Shown here: piece by piece, positions 16,915 through 25,636 of the stretch
Layout: each line of letters opens with the position of its first letter
Numbering within the stretch: the first letter of the stretch is position 1
Assembly: GCA_965247565.1 (NCBI GenBank)
Contig: CBDFHF010000003.1
Span: forward strand, 1,054,001 to 1,118,000
Direction: 5' to 3'
Origin: CBDFHF01 sp965247565
GTDB lineage: Bacteria; Pseudomonadota; Gammaproteobacteria; Methylococcales; Methylomonadaceae
Length of the DNA stretch: 64,000 nucleotides
Position numbers and translations under genes: made by a program
Notes under the pieces: generated by a model
What the model was told of the DNA's origin: nothing
Databases searched by the model: none
Seen by the model: the letters and a program-made list of their open reading frames with translations, nothing else

Positions 16915-17205
16915 CTAAATTCCGTTAGGATAGTCGTAGCTGTAATGTTTACGCAGTGGTTTGACTACTTCCCATTGGCTATCTAAGCCCGCATGGAATG
17001 AAACTAAATCACCTGGCAAGATCCTGACTGGCTCCCCGCCTGCTGGCGTCACTATAATTTCGCCTTCCAACACATAAGCGCATTCAGTTTCATCAAAATC
17101 TATTGGGAATTTTGAAATTTCTTTTTCCCAAACTGCCCAACTGGAGACGCCCAGCTCTTTTAAGCGGTCATCACTAGGGTTGTGTTCAATGGTAATTTTG
17201 CTCAT
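16915..17205 (-). CDS. Small cupin-domain protein (DUF861/EutQ-like)
   Basis: The 96-residue cupin-fold protein has WAVWEKEISKFPIDFDETEC, YVLEGEIIVTP and RILPGDLVSFHAGLDSQW, the two cupin motifs in degenerate form. This group (Cupin_3) is related to EutQ and (S)-ureidoglycine aminohydrolase, but its substrate is unknown. It lies downstream of the 27-codon ORF and the transketolase gene on the same strand. Confidence 0.8.
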   Translation of the reverse strand: MSKITIEHNPSDDRLKELGVSSWAVWEKEISKFPIDFDETECAYVLEGEIIVTPAGGEPVRILPGDLVSFHAGLDSQWEVVKPLRKHYSYDYPNGI

Positions 17206-17301
17206 ATTTATCCAATAAATTAAATTTAGTTAGTTGTTAATTTTAACAGTGCATTTTATAAAAATAAGGACGTACAACTGATCTGTGCTTTTCAGTTATT
17301 G

Positions 17302-17385
17302 TTATGATTTCTTCGTATCGATATACACGGTGTAGAGCACATAGCCGACAAAAACTACTGTTAAAAGATAAATTGCTACGCCCAT
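17302..17385 (-). CDS. Small membrane peptide, 27 residues
   Basis: On the minus strand an ATG at 17385 opens a 27-codon frame: MGVAIYLLTVVFVGYVLY, then TVYIDTKKS and TAA. It has one uninterrupted hydrophobic helix of about 18 residues with a short charged C-terminal tail, so the positive-inside rule would place the C-terminus in the cytosol. A good ribosome site (TAGGAGT) lies seven bases before the ATG. It sits between the transketolase and cupin genes on the same strand. The layout resembles small accessory subunits such as CydX or KdpF, but no such partner genes are adjacent and no family is recognised. Confidence 0.6.
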   Translation of the reverse strand: MGVAIYLLTVVFVGYVLYTVYIDTKKS

Positions 17386-17422
17386 GTGATACTCCTAAAT
17401 TATTAATTTTTAACCAATTACC

Positions 17423-17452
17423 GCCAAAAGAGTGCTTTTGCACCCTTTTGGC
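17423..17452 (-). terminator. Stem-loop after the transketolase gene
   Basis: A 13-base imperfect stem, GCCAAAAGAGTGC / GCACCCTTTTGGC, begins ten bases past the transketolase stop (minus strand). There is no long T run, so termination may be partial. Confidence 0.5.
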
Positions 17453-17461
17453 AAAATCAGA

Positions 17462-19366
17462 TTAGCCTTTTAGTTGCTTGACTTTTGCAACAATGCCGGC
17501 TGGATCAATGCCTTGATGAGGAAATTGTTCCCATAAACCGCCGCAACCTTCTTTATGCGTGGCAATATGTGCAAACTTAGGTGTTAAGTCGCGCTCCAAT
17601 AACCAAGAACCCATACGAGCACCCAAACCGGTTTTGCGGTTAAAAGATTCAACCACTAACACCATTGGTGATTTGCCGATTTTGGCTAGCGTGTCTTCGT
17701 CGATGACGTTCAAGTGCGGTTTGTTGATCAAGCCCACATCAATGCCTTCTTTCTTCAAACGCTCCACTGCATCCAAGGCACGGTATAAGGTTTCACCGAA
17801 TGCAACCACATAACCGGCTGTACCTTCACGGATGACTTCGTCTTTACCTGGCACGAATTTGTAATCGCCACCGAAGAACTCATTACCTTTGTCATCTAAA
17901 ATGATTGGGGTTTTAGAACGGGTTGAGAAGACAAAACGTAAGCCAGGATCGAAGAAGATCTTTTTAACCACAGCTTTCATTTGGTTAGGATCAGCCGGGA
18001 AATACAGGTTGGTGGCGTAAGCGTCGTCCAAGCCATTGTCGGCAAAGAAGTTATTCAAACCGAAATGGCAGGTATTGTCCGCCATGTCGTCAATACCGGA
18101 ATGCGAGAAATGGCTCAATACGTTGGAGTTATTCAAACGAGCCATAGTGATTTCTGACATCAACATTTCCAGGAACGCGGCGAAGGTTCCGAAGATACCT
18201 TGTTTGCCTGCTTCCATACCAAAACCTGCAGCAGCGGAGAAGTTACCGCGCTCCATGATACCGGATGAGATGAAGCTTTCGGGATAGGCGCTATGAATTT
18301 TGTGCAAGCCGCATGAGCCTTCCAAGTCGGAGTCAATAACGCGAACTTTGGCGATACGGTCTGCTTCGCTCATGCCGCTCATCGCTTCAACCACTGCATC
18401 ACCGAATACGTTACGGTTAGCATCCCATTTGGCATTGTCTGAACCTAAGAAGGTGTCAGTCATTTTTGGAGCAACAACGCCTTTTAAGAATTCAACCGCT
18501 GCAGTATGGCCGCGTGTTTCCAAATATTCCAAAGCTACTTTTACAGAAACAACGTCATGACCGTGAGTTGAACCTTCCAAGCCAACAATGCCTGGGCACA
18601 TTGGACGGTGGTTGATAACTGCCACTGGGCCGTCAGTGTTGATGGCTTTTGCGATACGGCTGTACAGGTCGTCGATATCTTCGCCGTTGCCTTCAAATAC
18701 TGTTACGCCTTGTCCTGCCAAGGTTTTTGCAGTTGAGCAACCTTTCAGATATTTAGATGGGTGACCGGCGATTGTAACGTCGTTATCGTCAATCAGTAGC
18801 TTAACATTTAAGCCTTGAGCAACTGCTAAACGCGCTGCTTCAGCATCATCGCCTTCTTGTTGTGAACCGTCAGAACCTAAGCAAAACAAGGTTTTAGATG
18901 GGTTAGCAATCGCTACACCGTTAACATAAGGCCACATGTGCCCTAAACGGCCTGAGCTGAATTTTACGCCAGGAGTAAAACCCAATTCTGGATGGCCTGG
19001 CAAATGTGAATGTGCGGCACGGTATTCGGTTAATTTTTCTGCTGGCATATCACCATTCAATACAGACATGATGTATTGGGTTGCAACGCGGTGACCGGCT
19101 TCGTCAAAGAAGATTGGTACGTATTTTTCCGCAGAACCACGGAATAAAGCATCCATAATAACTACTTCAGGCACTGTGTCGTATGGGCCACCAGTATGAC
19201 CGCCTACACCACGAGCCGCGCCGGTCGAAGTAAAAAATACAATTGCATCACGGAGCAATTGGATGTTGGCTTGTAAACTGGCTTTCTGCTCGGCAGTCAA
19301 AGTCGGTTTGCTGACATCCAAGGAAATGCGTTGGTAAGCGCCAAGATCGATTGGGAATTTAGACAT
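17462..19366 (-). CDS. tkt: Transketolase (thiamine diphosphate enzyme)
   Basis: The 634-residue cytosolic enzyme transfers two-carbon ketol units between sugar phosphates in the pentose phosphate pathway (or, in methylotrophs, the ribulose monophosphate pathway). The ThDP/Mg site is visible as GSDGSQQEGDD (164-174) with DDNDV (193-197). The pyrimidine-binding domain begins about 330 and includes GFGMEAGKQGIFGTFAAFLE. It is shorter and rather divergent from E. coli TktA, belonging to the transketolase-like branch with a GGHTGGPYD N-terminal loop. The exact acceptor specificity cannot be read from sequence. Confidence 0.87.
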   Translation of the reverse strand: MSKFPIDLGAYQRISLDVSKPTLTAEQKASLQANIQLLRDAIVFFTSTGAARGVGGHTGGPYDTVPEVVIMDALFRGSAEKYVPIFFDEAGHRVATQYIMSVLNGDMPAEKLTEYRAAHSHLPGHPELGFTPGVKFSSGRLGHMWPYVNGVAIANPSKTLFCLGSDGSQQEGDDAEAARLAVAQGLNVKLLIDDNDVTIAGHPSKYLKGCSTAKTLAGQGVTVFEGNGEDIDDLYSRIAKAINTDGPVAVINHRPMCPGIVGLEGSTHGHDVVSVKVALEYLETRGHTAAVEFLKGVVAPKMTDTFLGSDNAKWDANRNVFGDAVVEAMSGMSEADRIAKVRVIDSDLEGSCGLHKIHSAYPESFISSGIMERGNFSAAAGFGMEAGKQGIFGTFAAFLEMLMSEITMARLNNSNVLSHFSHSGIDDMADNTCHFGLNNFFADNGLDDAYATNLYFPADPNQMKAVVKKIFFDPGLRFVFSTRSKTPIILDDKGNEFFGGDYKFVPGKDEVIREGTAGYVVAFGETLYRALDAVERLKKEGIDVGLINKPHLNVIDEDTLAKIGKSPMVLVVESFNRKTGLGARMGSWLLERDLTPKFAHIATHKEGCGGLWEQFPHQGIDPAGIVAKVKQLKG

Positions 19367-19634
19367 AGTTAAAGTTCTCTCAAAGTTAAAAAATCGGGTA
19401 CAAACTTAATTAACGTTAGTCACAGGTGATGATTTTGAATTGCAAAACCAAATTTTTTGGCAATGCCTTTTTTATAAGGTTCATCAACAGGATGTTACGA
19501 AATAAAGCATTCTTTTTATGAAGTGGCGTCTTATAAGCTATCTGGGCTGCTAACTACACCCGCCTCATTATGGTAGGCAAAGTGACAAATGGCCAAGCTT
19601 TCTCGGCGAGGGCCGTGAGCTTTAAAAAAGCAAT

Positions 19635-19853
19635 TTATAATGACGTTTTTACAGACTTATCTTGCTTCCACAAAGTCCATGCGCCATAACCCAGGCCTAT
19701 CCAGGCGGCGTATTTTATCAAGGGTGAGGCAACGAGAGCTAATACACTAATGACGATAATGGTTAAGCCGTCCCACGAGGTGCGCTCTTTTAAGCGATCT
19801 TGAAGCCAATCAACCACAAAATTTATTGTGCTCCCTACCGACAATTCTGACAT
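19635..19853 (-). CDS. Small membrane protein of unknown function
   Basis: The 72-residue protein starts with an amphipathic segment (FVVDWLQDRLKERTSWDG). It has two hydrophobic helices (about 29-43 LTIIVISVLALVASP and 46-60 YAAWIGLGYGAWTLW) and a charged C-terminus. A GGAGA-type ribosome site lies seven bases before the ATG. I do not recognise the family. Confidence 0.6.
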   Translation of the reverse strand: MSELSVGSTINFVVDWLQDRLKERTSWDGLTIIVISVLALVASPLIKYAAWIGLGYGAWTLWKQDKSVKTSL

Positions 19854-20515
19854 AGGATTATCTCCAAAGGTGAATTTTCAAAACCCGGCCATGATACTAC
19901 TAATTTTAGCCGATAACCAATAGCTTCAAGTCACATGACTATCGATATGCGCGTCAACACTTCTACGAACAAATGCTTAACTAGCTTTTAACTGCAATTC
20001 ATAGTCGATTGCTGCCAAATAGCTGCTGGCGAAATGGAGTCGCTAACGGCTATAAAACACTTCGGTGTATTCAAACATTGCCTGCCTAACTTTATCTGGC
20101 AGAGCCGTGTTATCTCACTTTTTTCGGTAGCAAGACTTGTTGGTTTTGCTCAGTTCTAACCCGGCGACCTAAGGAGCTTGAATGATGCCCCCAAGCTATC
20201 GGTCGCCTGCTGATGGGGATAGCCTTTTTCATGCGCCAATTTAGCTTAAGCTAATGATGAGAATTTTTTTGTATGGATGGCCCATCTCCTGCCTCTAACG
20301 ATATTAAGAATCTGCCATTAAACGTATCCTGTTTTATCAAGCCATTCTATGCATTTTCGATTTAGTTTCTGCGAATTTTAGATATTACCTTAATTTGATA
20401 ACTCAGTTCATTGATAAATCAATGGATTTGGATTGTCTCTCTTATTGAGCTCAAACTTGCACTTAAGCTTGACGTAAGTCATTGTCAAAAAAGAAACATT
20501 TTAATTGAAATCCCC
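19854..20515. other. Long intergenic region before the dcw cluster
   Basis: Between the small membrane protein and the mraZ promoter there is no convincing coding sequence. A 66-codon frame from 20411 overlaps the mraZ promoter and lacks a ribosome site. The region contains a short ACAC-TTCG-GTGT hairpin near 20060 and the structured element listed separately at 20163-20229. Confidence 0.5.
20163..20229 (+). ncRNA. Candidate structured RNA or attenuator
   Basis: Nested stems can form: GGCGACC (20163-20169) with GGTCGCC (20201-20207), and AGCTTG (20175-20180) with CAAGCT (20192-20197), with loop CCCC (20188-20191) able to pair with GGGG (20215-20218) as a pseudoknot. An alternative stem GCTATC (20195-20200) / GATAGC (20218-20223) is followed by CTTTTT and would exclude the first fold. 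This is the layout of a switch or of a small RNA with its own terminator. No known riboswitch class was recognised. Confidence 0.35.
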
Positions 20516-20544
20516 TTGACTAAGCGGCATTTGAAATCTATAGT
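20516..20544 (+). promoter_or_regulatory. Sigma70 promoter of the mra/dcw operon
   Basis: TTGACT (20516-20521), a 17-base spacer and TATAGT (20539-20544) form a near-consensus promoter. They lie 60-90 bases before the mraZ start, so transcription should begin near 20551. Confidence 0.85.
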
Positions 20545-20598
20545 GGTTATAAAGTGGTGCAAAGTGGAAAGAATTGGATTTTTTTGGGGCATTTGGGG
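20543..20598 (+). promoter_or_regulatory. MraZ-binding box array
   Basis: Six G-rich boxes with GG at 20545, 20556, 20566, 20576, 20586 and 20595 recur every 9-11 bases (GTGG, GTGG, GTGG, TTGG, TTGGGG, TTGGGG). They run from the -10 element to the mraZ ribosome site. MraZ is known to bind TGGG/GTGG-type direct repeats spaced one helical turn apart in its own promoter, so this is the likely autoregulatory site. Confidence 0.7.
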
Positions 20599-20604
20599 TA
20601 AATC

Positions 20605-21072
20605 TTGTTAAGAGGCATTAGTTCACTCAATTTGGATGGCAAAGGACGCTTGGCAGTTCCAACCCGTTATCGGGAGGAATTGCATGAGTGGTGTGCTGGC
20701 CAGTTGGTGTTAACGGTTGCTGTTAATGATCAAGGTTTCGGTGAAAGCGGCTGCCTGTGGCTCTATCCGCTAGCTGAATGGGAAAAGCTTGAACAAACCA
20801 TTAATAAATTACCCACCTTAAATAAAACCGCTGGACAATTAAGACGTTTTTTAATCGGCAACGCGACTGAATGTGAAATGGACGTCCAAGGAAGGTTTTT
20901 GTTGCCTGAAAAGTTAAGAACGTTTGCCAATATGGATAAAAAAATTATGTTGGTTGGCCAGCTAAATAAATTTGAAGTCTGGAATGAAGATGCGTGGATA
21001 GCCAAAGAAAATAAATGGATGAGCGGTGATGATACCGAAGGTTTGGCGGAGCTAGCCACGATTTCTTTTTAA
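20605..21072 (+). CDS. mraZ: Transcriptional regulator MraZ
   Basis: The 155-residue protein has two SpoVT/AbrB-like halves, each with the DxxGR signature: LNLDGKGRLAVPTRYREEL (about 9-27) and CEMDVQGRFLLPEKLR (about 91-106). MraZ controls the dcw operon in E. coli. Translation most likely starts at a TTG (20605), giving the family N-terminus LLRGISSLNLDGKGR, with GGGGTAA just upstream. The first gene of the dcw cluster. Confidence 0.95.
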   Translation: MLRGISSLNLDGKGRLAVPTRYREELHEWCAGQLVLTVAVNDQGFGESGCLWLYPLAEWEKLEQTINKLPTLNKTAGQLRRFLIGNATECEMDVQGRFLLPEKLRTFANMDKKIMLVGQLNKFEVWNEDAWIAKENKWMSGDDTEGLAELATISF

Positions 21073-21120
21073 TAGTCAAAGCATCTAGCCTAGTTTTTTA
21101 GCAGTTGACGGGAGATCTAA

Positions 21121-22047
21121 GTGGAACATTTGCCCGTTATGTTTGCAGACGCTTTGCAGCAGTTGGCCATTAACAAGGATGGTATCTATCTGGATTGTAC
21201 ATTTGGACGTGGCGGACACAGTCAAGGAATTTTGAGGCAACTGAGCACGAACGGACGATTGCTGGCATTGGATCGAGATTTTGACGCTATTAATTCGGCT
21301 CTCGCGCAGGAAATGCAAAAAGATGAGCGTTTTAAACTAGTTCATAGTTGCTTCTCCAATTTGGAAGCTGTACTTGCAAGCGAAGGTTTAATTGGCAAGA
21401 TCGATGGCATTTTAATGGATTTAGGGGTGTCTTCGCCGCAGCTTGATAATCCTGAGAGAGGTTTTAGTTTTTTGCGGGATGGGCCTCTTGATATGCGTAT
21501 GGATACGAGTAGTGGTGTTTCTGCACAGCAATGGTTGGCTACTGTGGATGAGAATAAGCTAGTAAGCGTCTTGTTTGATTTTGGTGAAGAGCGCTTTGCG
21601 AAGCGAATAGCTCGCGCCGTCATTGAGGCCAGAAAATTAACAGAAATCAGCACAACTAGGCAATTAGCAAAGTTAATTGAGTCAGCAGTGCCTTTTAAGG
21701 AAAAATATAAGCACCCTGCGACACGAACGTTTCAAGCTATAAGGATAGAAATTAACCACGAGTTGGATGAGTTAAAAGCCGTTTTGCAGCAGACAGTGCG
21801 CGTTTTAAAGCCAAAAGGACGTCTAGTTGTTATCTCTTTTCATTCTTTGGAAGACAGATTAGTAAAACGTTTTATTCGCGATGAATCCGGGGCTAAATAC
21901 AATCCAGGCAAGCTGCCGATTAAAGAAGAGGATATAGACAAAGGTTTGTTACGCAAAATAGGGAAAGCCATACAGGCCAACTTGCAAGAAATAGAACAAA
22001 ACCCAAGAGCCAGAAGTGCGGTCATGCGAGTAGCAGAGAGAGTTTAA
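21121..22047 (+). CDS. rsmH: 16S rRNA m4C1402 methyltransferase RsmH
   Basis: RsmH methylates N4 of C1402 in 16S rRNA using S-adenosylmethionine. The 308-residue protein has YLDCTFGRGGHSQGIL (the SAM motif), GILMDLGVSSPQLD and VVISFHSLEDRLVKRF. It starts with GTG, preceded by GGGAG. It immediately precedes ftsL with no spacer. Confidence 0.97.
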   Translation: MEHLPVMFADALQQLAINKDGIYLDCTFGRGGHSQGILRQLSTNGRLLALDRDFDAINSALAQEMQKDERFKLVHSCFSNLEAVLASEGLIGKIDGILMDLGVSSPQLDNPERGFSFLRDGPLDMRMDTSSGVSAQQWLATVDENKLVSVLFDFGEERFAKRIARAVIEARKLTEISTTRQLAKLIESAVPFKEKYKHPATRTFQAIRIEINHELDELKAVLQQTVRVLKPKGRLVVISFHSLEDRLVKRFIRDESGAKYNPGKLPIKEEDIDKGLLRKIGKAIQANLQEIEQNPRARSAVMRVAERV

Positions 22048-22320
22048 GTGGCGATAGGACGATTTTTTGCTTTGAGTGCTTTGCTGTTGCTTTTACTGAT
22101 TTCGGCGGTCGCCGTGATCTATAGCAAATACTACTCTCGCCTACTGTTCATGGAGATTCAAAAACAGGAGGCGGGCCTGGATCAGTATGAAGTGGAATGG
22201 GGGCAGTTGCAATTGGAGCTGACCACGTTAACAGAGGAAAACCGGGTGGAATTAGTGGCACGAAATCGATTAAAAATGATGGTGCCCGCACGGGAAAAAA
22301 TTATTTATATCAAACCGTAA
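22048..22320 (+). CDS. ftsL: Cell division protein FtsL
   Basis: The 90-residue bitopic membrane protein has a short cytosolic N-terminus, one transmembrane helix (about 8-26, ALSALLLLLLISAVAVIYS) and a periplasmic coiled coil (about 35-75). It pairs with FtsB and FtsQ in the divisome. It starts with GTG directly after the rsmH stop, and its TAA shares one base with the ftsI ATG. Confidence 0.93.
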   Translation: MAIGRFFALSALLLLLLISAVAVIYSKYYSRLLFMEIQKQEAGLDQYEVEWGQLQLELTTLTEENRVELVARNRLKMMVPAREKIIYIKP

Positions 22321-24158
22321 TGCTGACTTTTCATAACCCATATCAATCAAGAAGATCAAAGCCAATAGGGGATTTTTCTGGCAGAAGAAAATTCGTCATT
22401 ATTTTTATGATGACTTGTATGGGAGTTTTGGTTGGGCGTGCACTTTATTTGCAAGTTTTCAGTAAAGAATTCTTAAAAGATCAAGGTGAAATAAGGAGCG
22501 TTGATGAAGTCGCTATCTCGGCTTACCGAGGCATGATAACCGACAGAAACGGCGAGCCATTAGCGATCAGCTCCCCTGTTCAGACTATTTGGGTTAATCC
22601 AAAAGAGTTAAAAGGCGTGACCGAAGCTGAGCTTAAAGTAGCTGTGAAAGAAATGACTAAGGCTCAGGGACAGAAGTTGGACGATCAACAAAAACAAGCG
22701 CTCTCGCAAAAATTGCAAGATGAGAAACGCCTTAAAGTTATTCAAATGGAAAAAATTCTGAAATTACCGGCAGGAAAAGTTACCTCGTTGCTTCAGCAAG
22801 ATACTAAAAGCCAGTTCGCCTATGTCGCCAGGCGCATCAGCCCCAGTCTAGCCGGTCAAGTTAAAGCCTTAAAGCTAGTGGGTGTGAACATTGACCGGGA
22901 ATTTAAACGCTATTATCCAGCCGCTGAGGTTTCCGCTCATCTGGTGGGTTTTACGGATATTGATGATGTTGGTCAGGAAGGTGTTGAGAAGGGTTACGAA
23001 AAACTACTAAAAGGTGTTCCCGGTAGCAAAAGAGTGATCAGAGACGGGCAACGTCAAATAATTGCCGACATCGAAAATATAAGAGAGCCGATTTCCGGAA
23101 AAACTCTGGAACTCAGCATTGACCAACGCGTCCAGTATCTCGCTTACAAAGAGCTACAACAGGCGGTGCGTGAAAACAAAGCCAAATCAGCGGCATTGGT
23201 GGTTTTAGATGCACAAAATGGAGAGATATTGGCCGCGGTCAATCAACCGACTTTTAACCCGAACACTAGGTCGCAACTCAAAGAGGCTCTGTACAGAAAC
23301 CGGGCGATGACTGATGTTTTTGAGCCCGGCTCTACGGTTAAACCGTTTACCATCGCGGCGGCATTGGACGGAAAATATATCCGCCCCAACTCGTGGTTTG
23401 CCACTAATGGAATTTTTCACGTTGGCAATCACGTTGTACAAGATGTACACAACTATGGTGCCCTTAATTTGACTGGCGTGTTGAAAAAATCCAGCAATAT
23501 CGCGGTAAGCCAGATGGCATTGAAAATGCCCGCAAAGTATTTTTGGAGCATTTATGATCAGCTTGGTTTCGGTGCTTCGGCTAACGTAGGGTTTCCTGGA
23601 GAAGCGAGTGGTCAATTACTAGACTATCGCCATTGGCGCGATTTTGATAAAGCCACCTTATCGTTCGGTTATGGGTTGAGCGTTTCTGCTGTGCAGCTGG
23701 CCAGATCCTACACGGCTCTGGCGGATGACGGTATTCTGCATTCAGTTAGCTTGCTAAAGCGTGATGAAGATTTAGACGCAAAACGGGTATTTACCTCAAA
23801 AACCGCCAAAAGTGTTAGGGCCATGATGGAACATGTGGTTTTAAAAGACGGAACGGCCTATGAAGCTAGAGTGGATGGTTACTCAGTCGCCGGTAAAACA
23901 GGCACTGTGAAGAAAGCGACTTCACATGGCTACACTGACAAAACCTATTTTGCAGTTTTTGCAGGCATGGCTCCGGCAAAAAATCCCCGCTTGATTGTGG
24001 TTGTCATGATTGATGAGCCGTCTGCAGGAAACTATTACGGTGGCTTGGTATCAGCGCCAGTGTTTTCTAAAGTCATGGCGGGGGCGCTGCGAGTGTTAGG
24101 GATTGCGCCGGATCAGGAAGATACCATGCCTATTTTACTTAGCAAACAAGGGTTGTGA
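22320..24158 (+). CDS. ftsI: Peptidoglycan transpeptidase FtsI (PBP3)
   Basis: This class B penicillin-binding protein makes the septal crosslinks. The 612-residue protein has an N-terminal membrane anchor (about 25-45), a dimerisation domain and a transpeptidase domain. The three active-site motifs are S338-TVK, S391-SN and K526-TGT. The ATG at 22320 overlaps the ftsL stop by one base. The non-catalytic region (about 96-150) is Lys/Gln-rich and makes the protein slightly longer than E. coli FtsI. Confidence 0.97.
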   Translation: MLTFHNPYQSRRSKPIGDFSGRRKFVIIFMMTCMGVLVGRALYLQVFSKEFLKDQGEIRSVDEVAISAYRGMITDRNGEPLAISSPVQTIWVNPKELKGVTEAELKVAVKEMTKAQGQKLDDQQKQALSQKLQDEKRLKVIQMEKILKLPAGKVTSLLQQDTKSQFAYVARRISPSLAGQVKALKLVGVNIDREFKRYYPAAEVSAHLVGFTDIDDVGQEGVEKGYEKLLKGVPGSKRVIRDGQRQIIADIENIREPISGKTLELSIDQRVQYLAYKELQQAVRENKAKSAALVVLDAQNGEILAAVNQPTFNPNTRSQLKEALYRNRAMTDVFEPGSTVKPFTIAAALDGKYIRPNSWFATNGIFHVGNHVVQDVHNYGALNLTGVLKKSSNIAVSQMALKMPAKYFWSIYDQLGFGASANVGFPGEASGQLLDYRHWRDFDKATLSFGYGLSVSAVQLARSYTALADDGILHSVSLLKRDEDLDAKRVFTSKTAKSVRAMMEHVVLKDGTAYEARVDGYSVAGKTGTVKKATSHGYTDKTYFAVFAGMAPAKNPRLIVVVMIDEPSAGNYYGGLVSAPVFSKVMAGALRVLGIAPDQEDTMPILLSKQGL

Positions 24159-25636
24159 GTATCATGCTGCTGCAAGAGCTCTTAGATGAAATGGCGACAG
24201 TTGACAAGAACTTAGTCGTTACGGGTGTCTCTTTAGACAGCCGCACAGTGGTTGATGGCAATGTTTTTATTGCGTTGTCAGGGTCTAAACAACATGGATT
24301 AATCCATGCAGAGCAAGCAATTCAGAATGGCGCCAGTGTTATTGTTTTCGAACCCACCGAAATGACCGGCCAACTGATTGAAAAAATCACCGCTGTGCCA
24401 GTTATTGCTATCGATGATTTGTCAGCAAAGTTAGGGGAAATAGCCGCCCGTTTTTATGGGCATCCGTCAACGCGTAGCAACGTGATAGGTATTACCGGGA
24501 CCAACGGCAAAACATCTTGTAGCCAGTTTTTAAGTCAGACGTTAGAACATTGCGGCATTATCGGTACTTTAGGCTGGGGAAAACCGGGTGATCTGAGTAA
24601 AACCCTTAATACCACACCCGACGCCTTGGCTATTCAATATATATTGGCTGAATTAATAGAAGATGGTAATGACACGGTTGCAATGGAAGTGTCGTCGCAC
24701 GGTTTAGAGCAAGGTAGAGTTAACAGCGTTAATTTTAAAGGTGCTGTTTTTACCAACATTAGCCGTGATCATTTAGATTATCACGGCACTATGGATGCCT
24801 ATTTACAAGCCAAGTTATCCTTATTAACAAAACCCGGTTTAAGGTTCGTAGTCGTTAATCTTGATGATGCTTACAGCGAACAGATCATATCGGCCATTCC
24901 CAATTCAGTTGATATCTGGGCTGTAAGTGCTAAAGGATTATCAATAAAATCAGGGCAGACGGTAACGGCGGAAAAAATCGATCATCCGGCTGGTGGTATT
25001 GCTTTTGACGTGCGCTGGCAGAACGAAGTACAGCATGTCAATGTGCCGCTTTATGGCGATTTTAATATAGAGAATGTGCTAATGGTTTTGGCGGCGTTAT
25101 TGGCGATGGGAATTTCGCTGGCCGAAGCGTGTAAACGACTGTGCCGAGTTAAACCAGTAGCTGGACGCATGGAACGCTTCGGCGGACATCAGGATCCGTT
25201 AGTGTTTGTCGACTATGCCCACACGCCAGACGCATTAGACAAAGTGTTATCCAGCTTAAGAAAGCATTGTCAGCAGACTTTATGGGTGGTCTTTGGTTGC
25301 GGCGGTAATCGTGATACCGGCAAACGCGCGCAAATGGGCGCTAGCGCTGAGTATTGGGCTGACCGCATTATAGTAACCGACGATAATCCACGTTTTGAAA
25401 ATGCTCGGGATATTGTCAATAACATTTTGGCGGGTTGTTGCACCGACAAAATTGAAGTTATTCAGGATAGGAAACAAGCGATATTTAGAGCCATAACCAG
25501 CGCAGGCAGAGATGATTGCGTAGTAATCGCTGGAAAAGGCCACGAGCAATATCAGGAGATTAATGGCGTAAAACTGGCGTTTAGCGATAGCGACTGCGTA
25601 CTTGAAGCATTAGCCATGAGAGCCCAAAGCGCATGA
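24155..25636 (+). CDS. murE: UDP-MurNAc-tripeptide synthetase MurE
   Basis: MurE adds the third stem-peptide residue. The 493-residue protein has the ATP loop GTNGKTS (115-121) and the DNPR motif (410-413) that marks meso-diaminopimelate specificity, as expected for a Gram-negative wall. A GTG at 24155 overlaps the ftsI stop; an in-frame ATG at 24164 is an alternative start. Confidence 0.96.
   Translation: MSIMLLQELLDEMATVDKNLVVTGVSLDSRTVVDGNVFIALSGSKQHGLIHAEQAIQNGASVIVFEPTEMTGQLIEKITAVPVIAIDDLSAKLGEIAARFYGHPSTRSNVIGITGTNGKTSCSQFLSQTLEHCGIIGTLGWGKPGDLSKTLNTTPDALAIQYILAELIEDGNDTVAMEVSSHGLEQGRVNSVNFKGAVFTNISRDHLDYHGTMDAYLQAKLSLLTKPGLRFVVVNLDDAYSEQIISAIPNSVDIWAVSAKGLSIKSGQTVTAEKIDHPAGGIAFDVRWQNEVQHVNVPLYGDFNIENVLMVLAALLAMGISLAEACKRLCRVKPVAGRMERFGGHQDPLVFVDYAHTPDALDKVLSSLRKHCQQTLWVVFGCGGNRDTGKRAQMGASAEYWADRIIVTDDNPRFENARDIVNNILAGCCTDKIEVIQDRKQAIFRAITSAGRDDCVVIAGKGHEQYQEINGVKLAFSDSDCVLEALAMRAQSA

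Noticed and set aside
20163..20229. Fluoride riboswitch
   Set aside because: A GCTGATGG-like segment recalls that class, but the required 5' loop sequence is absent and no fluoride exporter follows.
20411..20611. 66-codon frame before mraZ
   Set aside because: It covers the mraZ promoter and MraZ boxes and has no ribosome site.
22197..22319. Upstream extension of ftsI
   Set aside because: It would lie inside ftsL; the ATG at 22320 gives the normal FtsI N-terminus.
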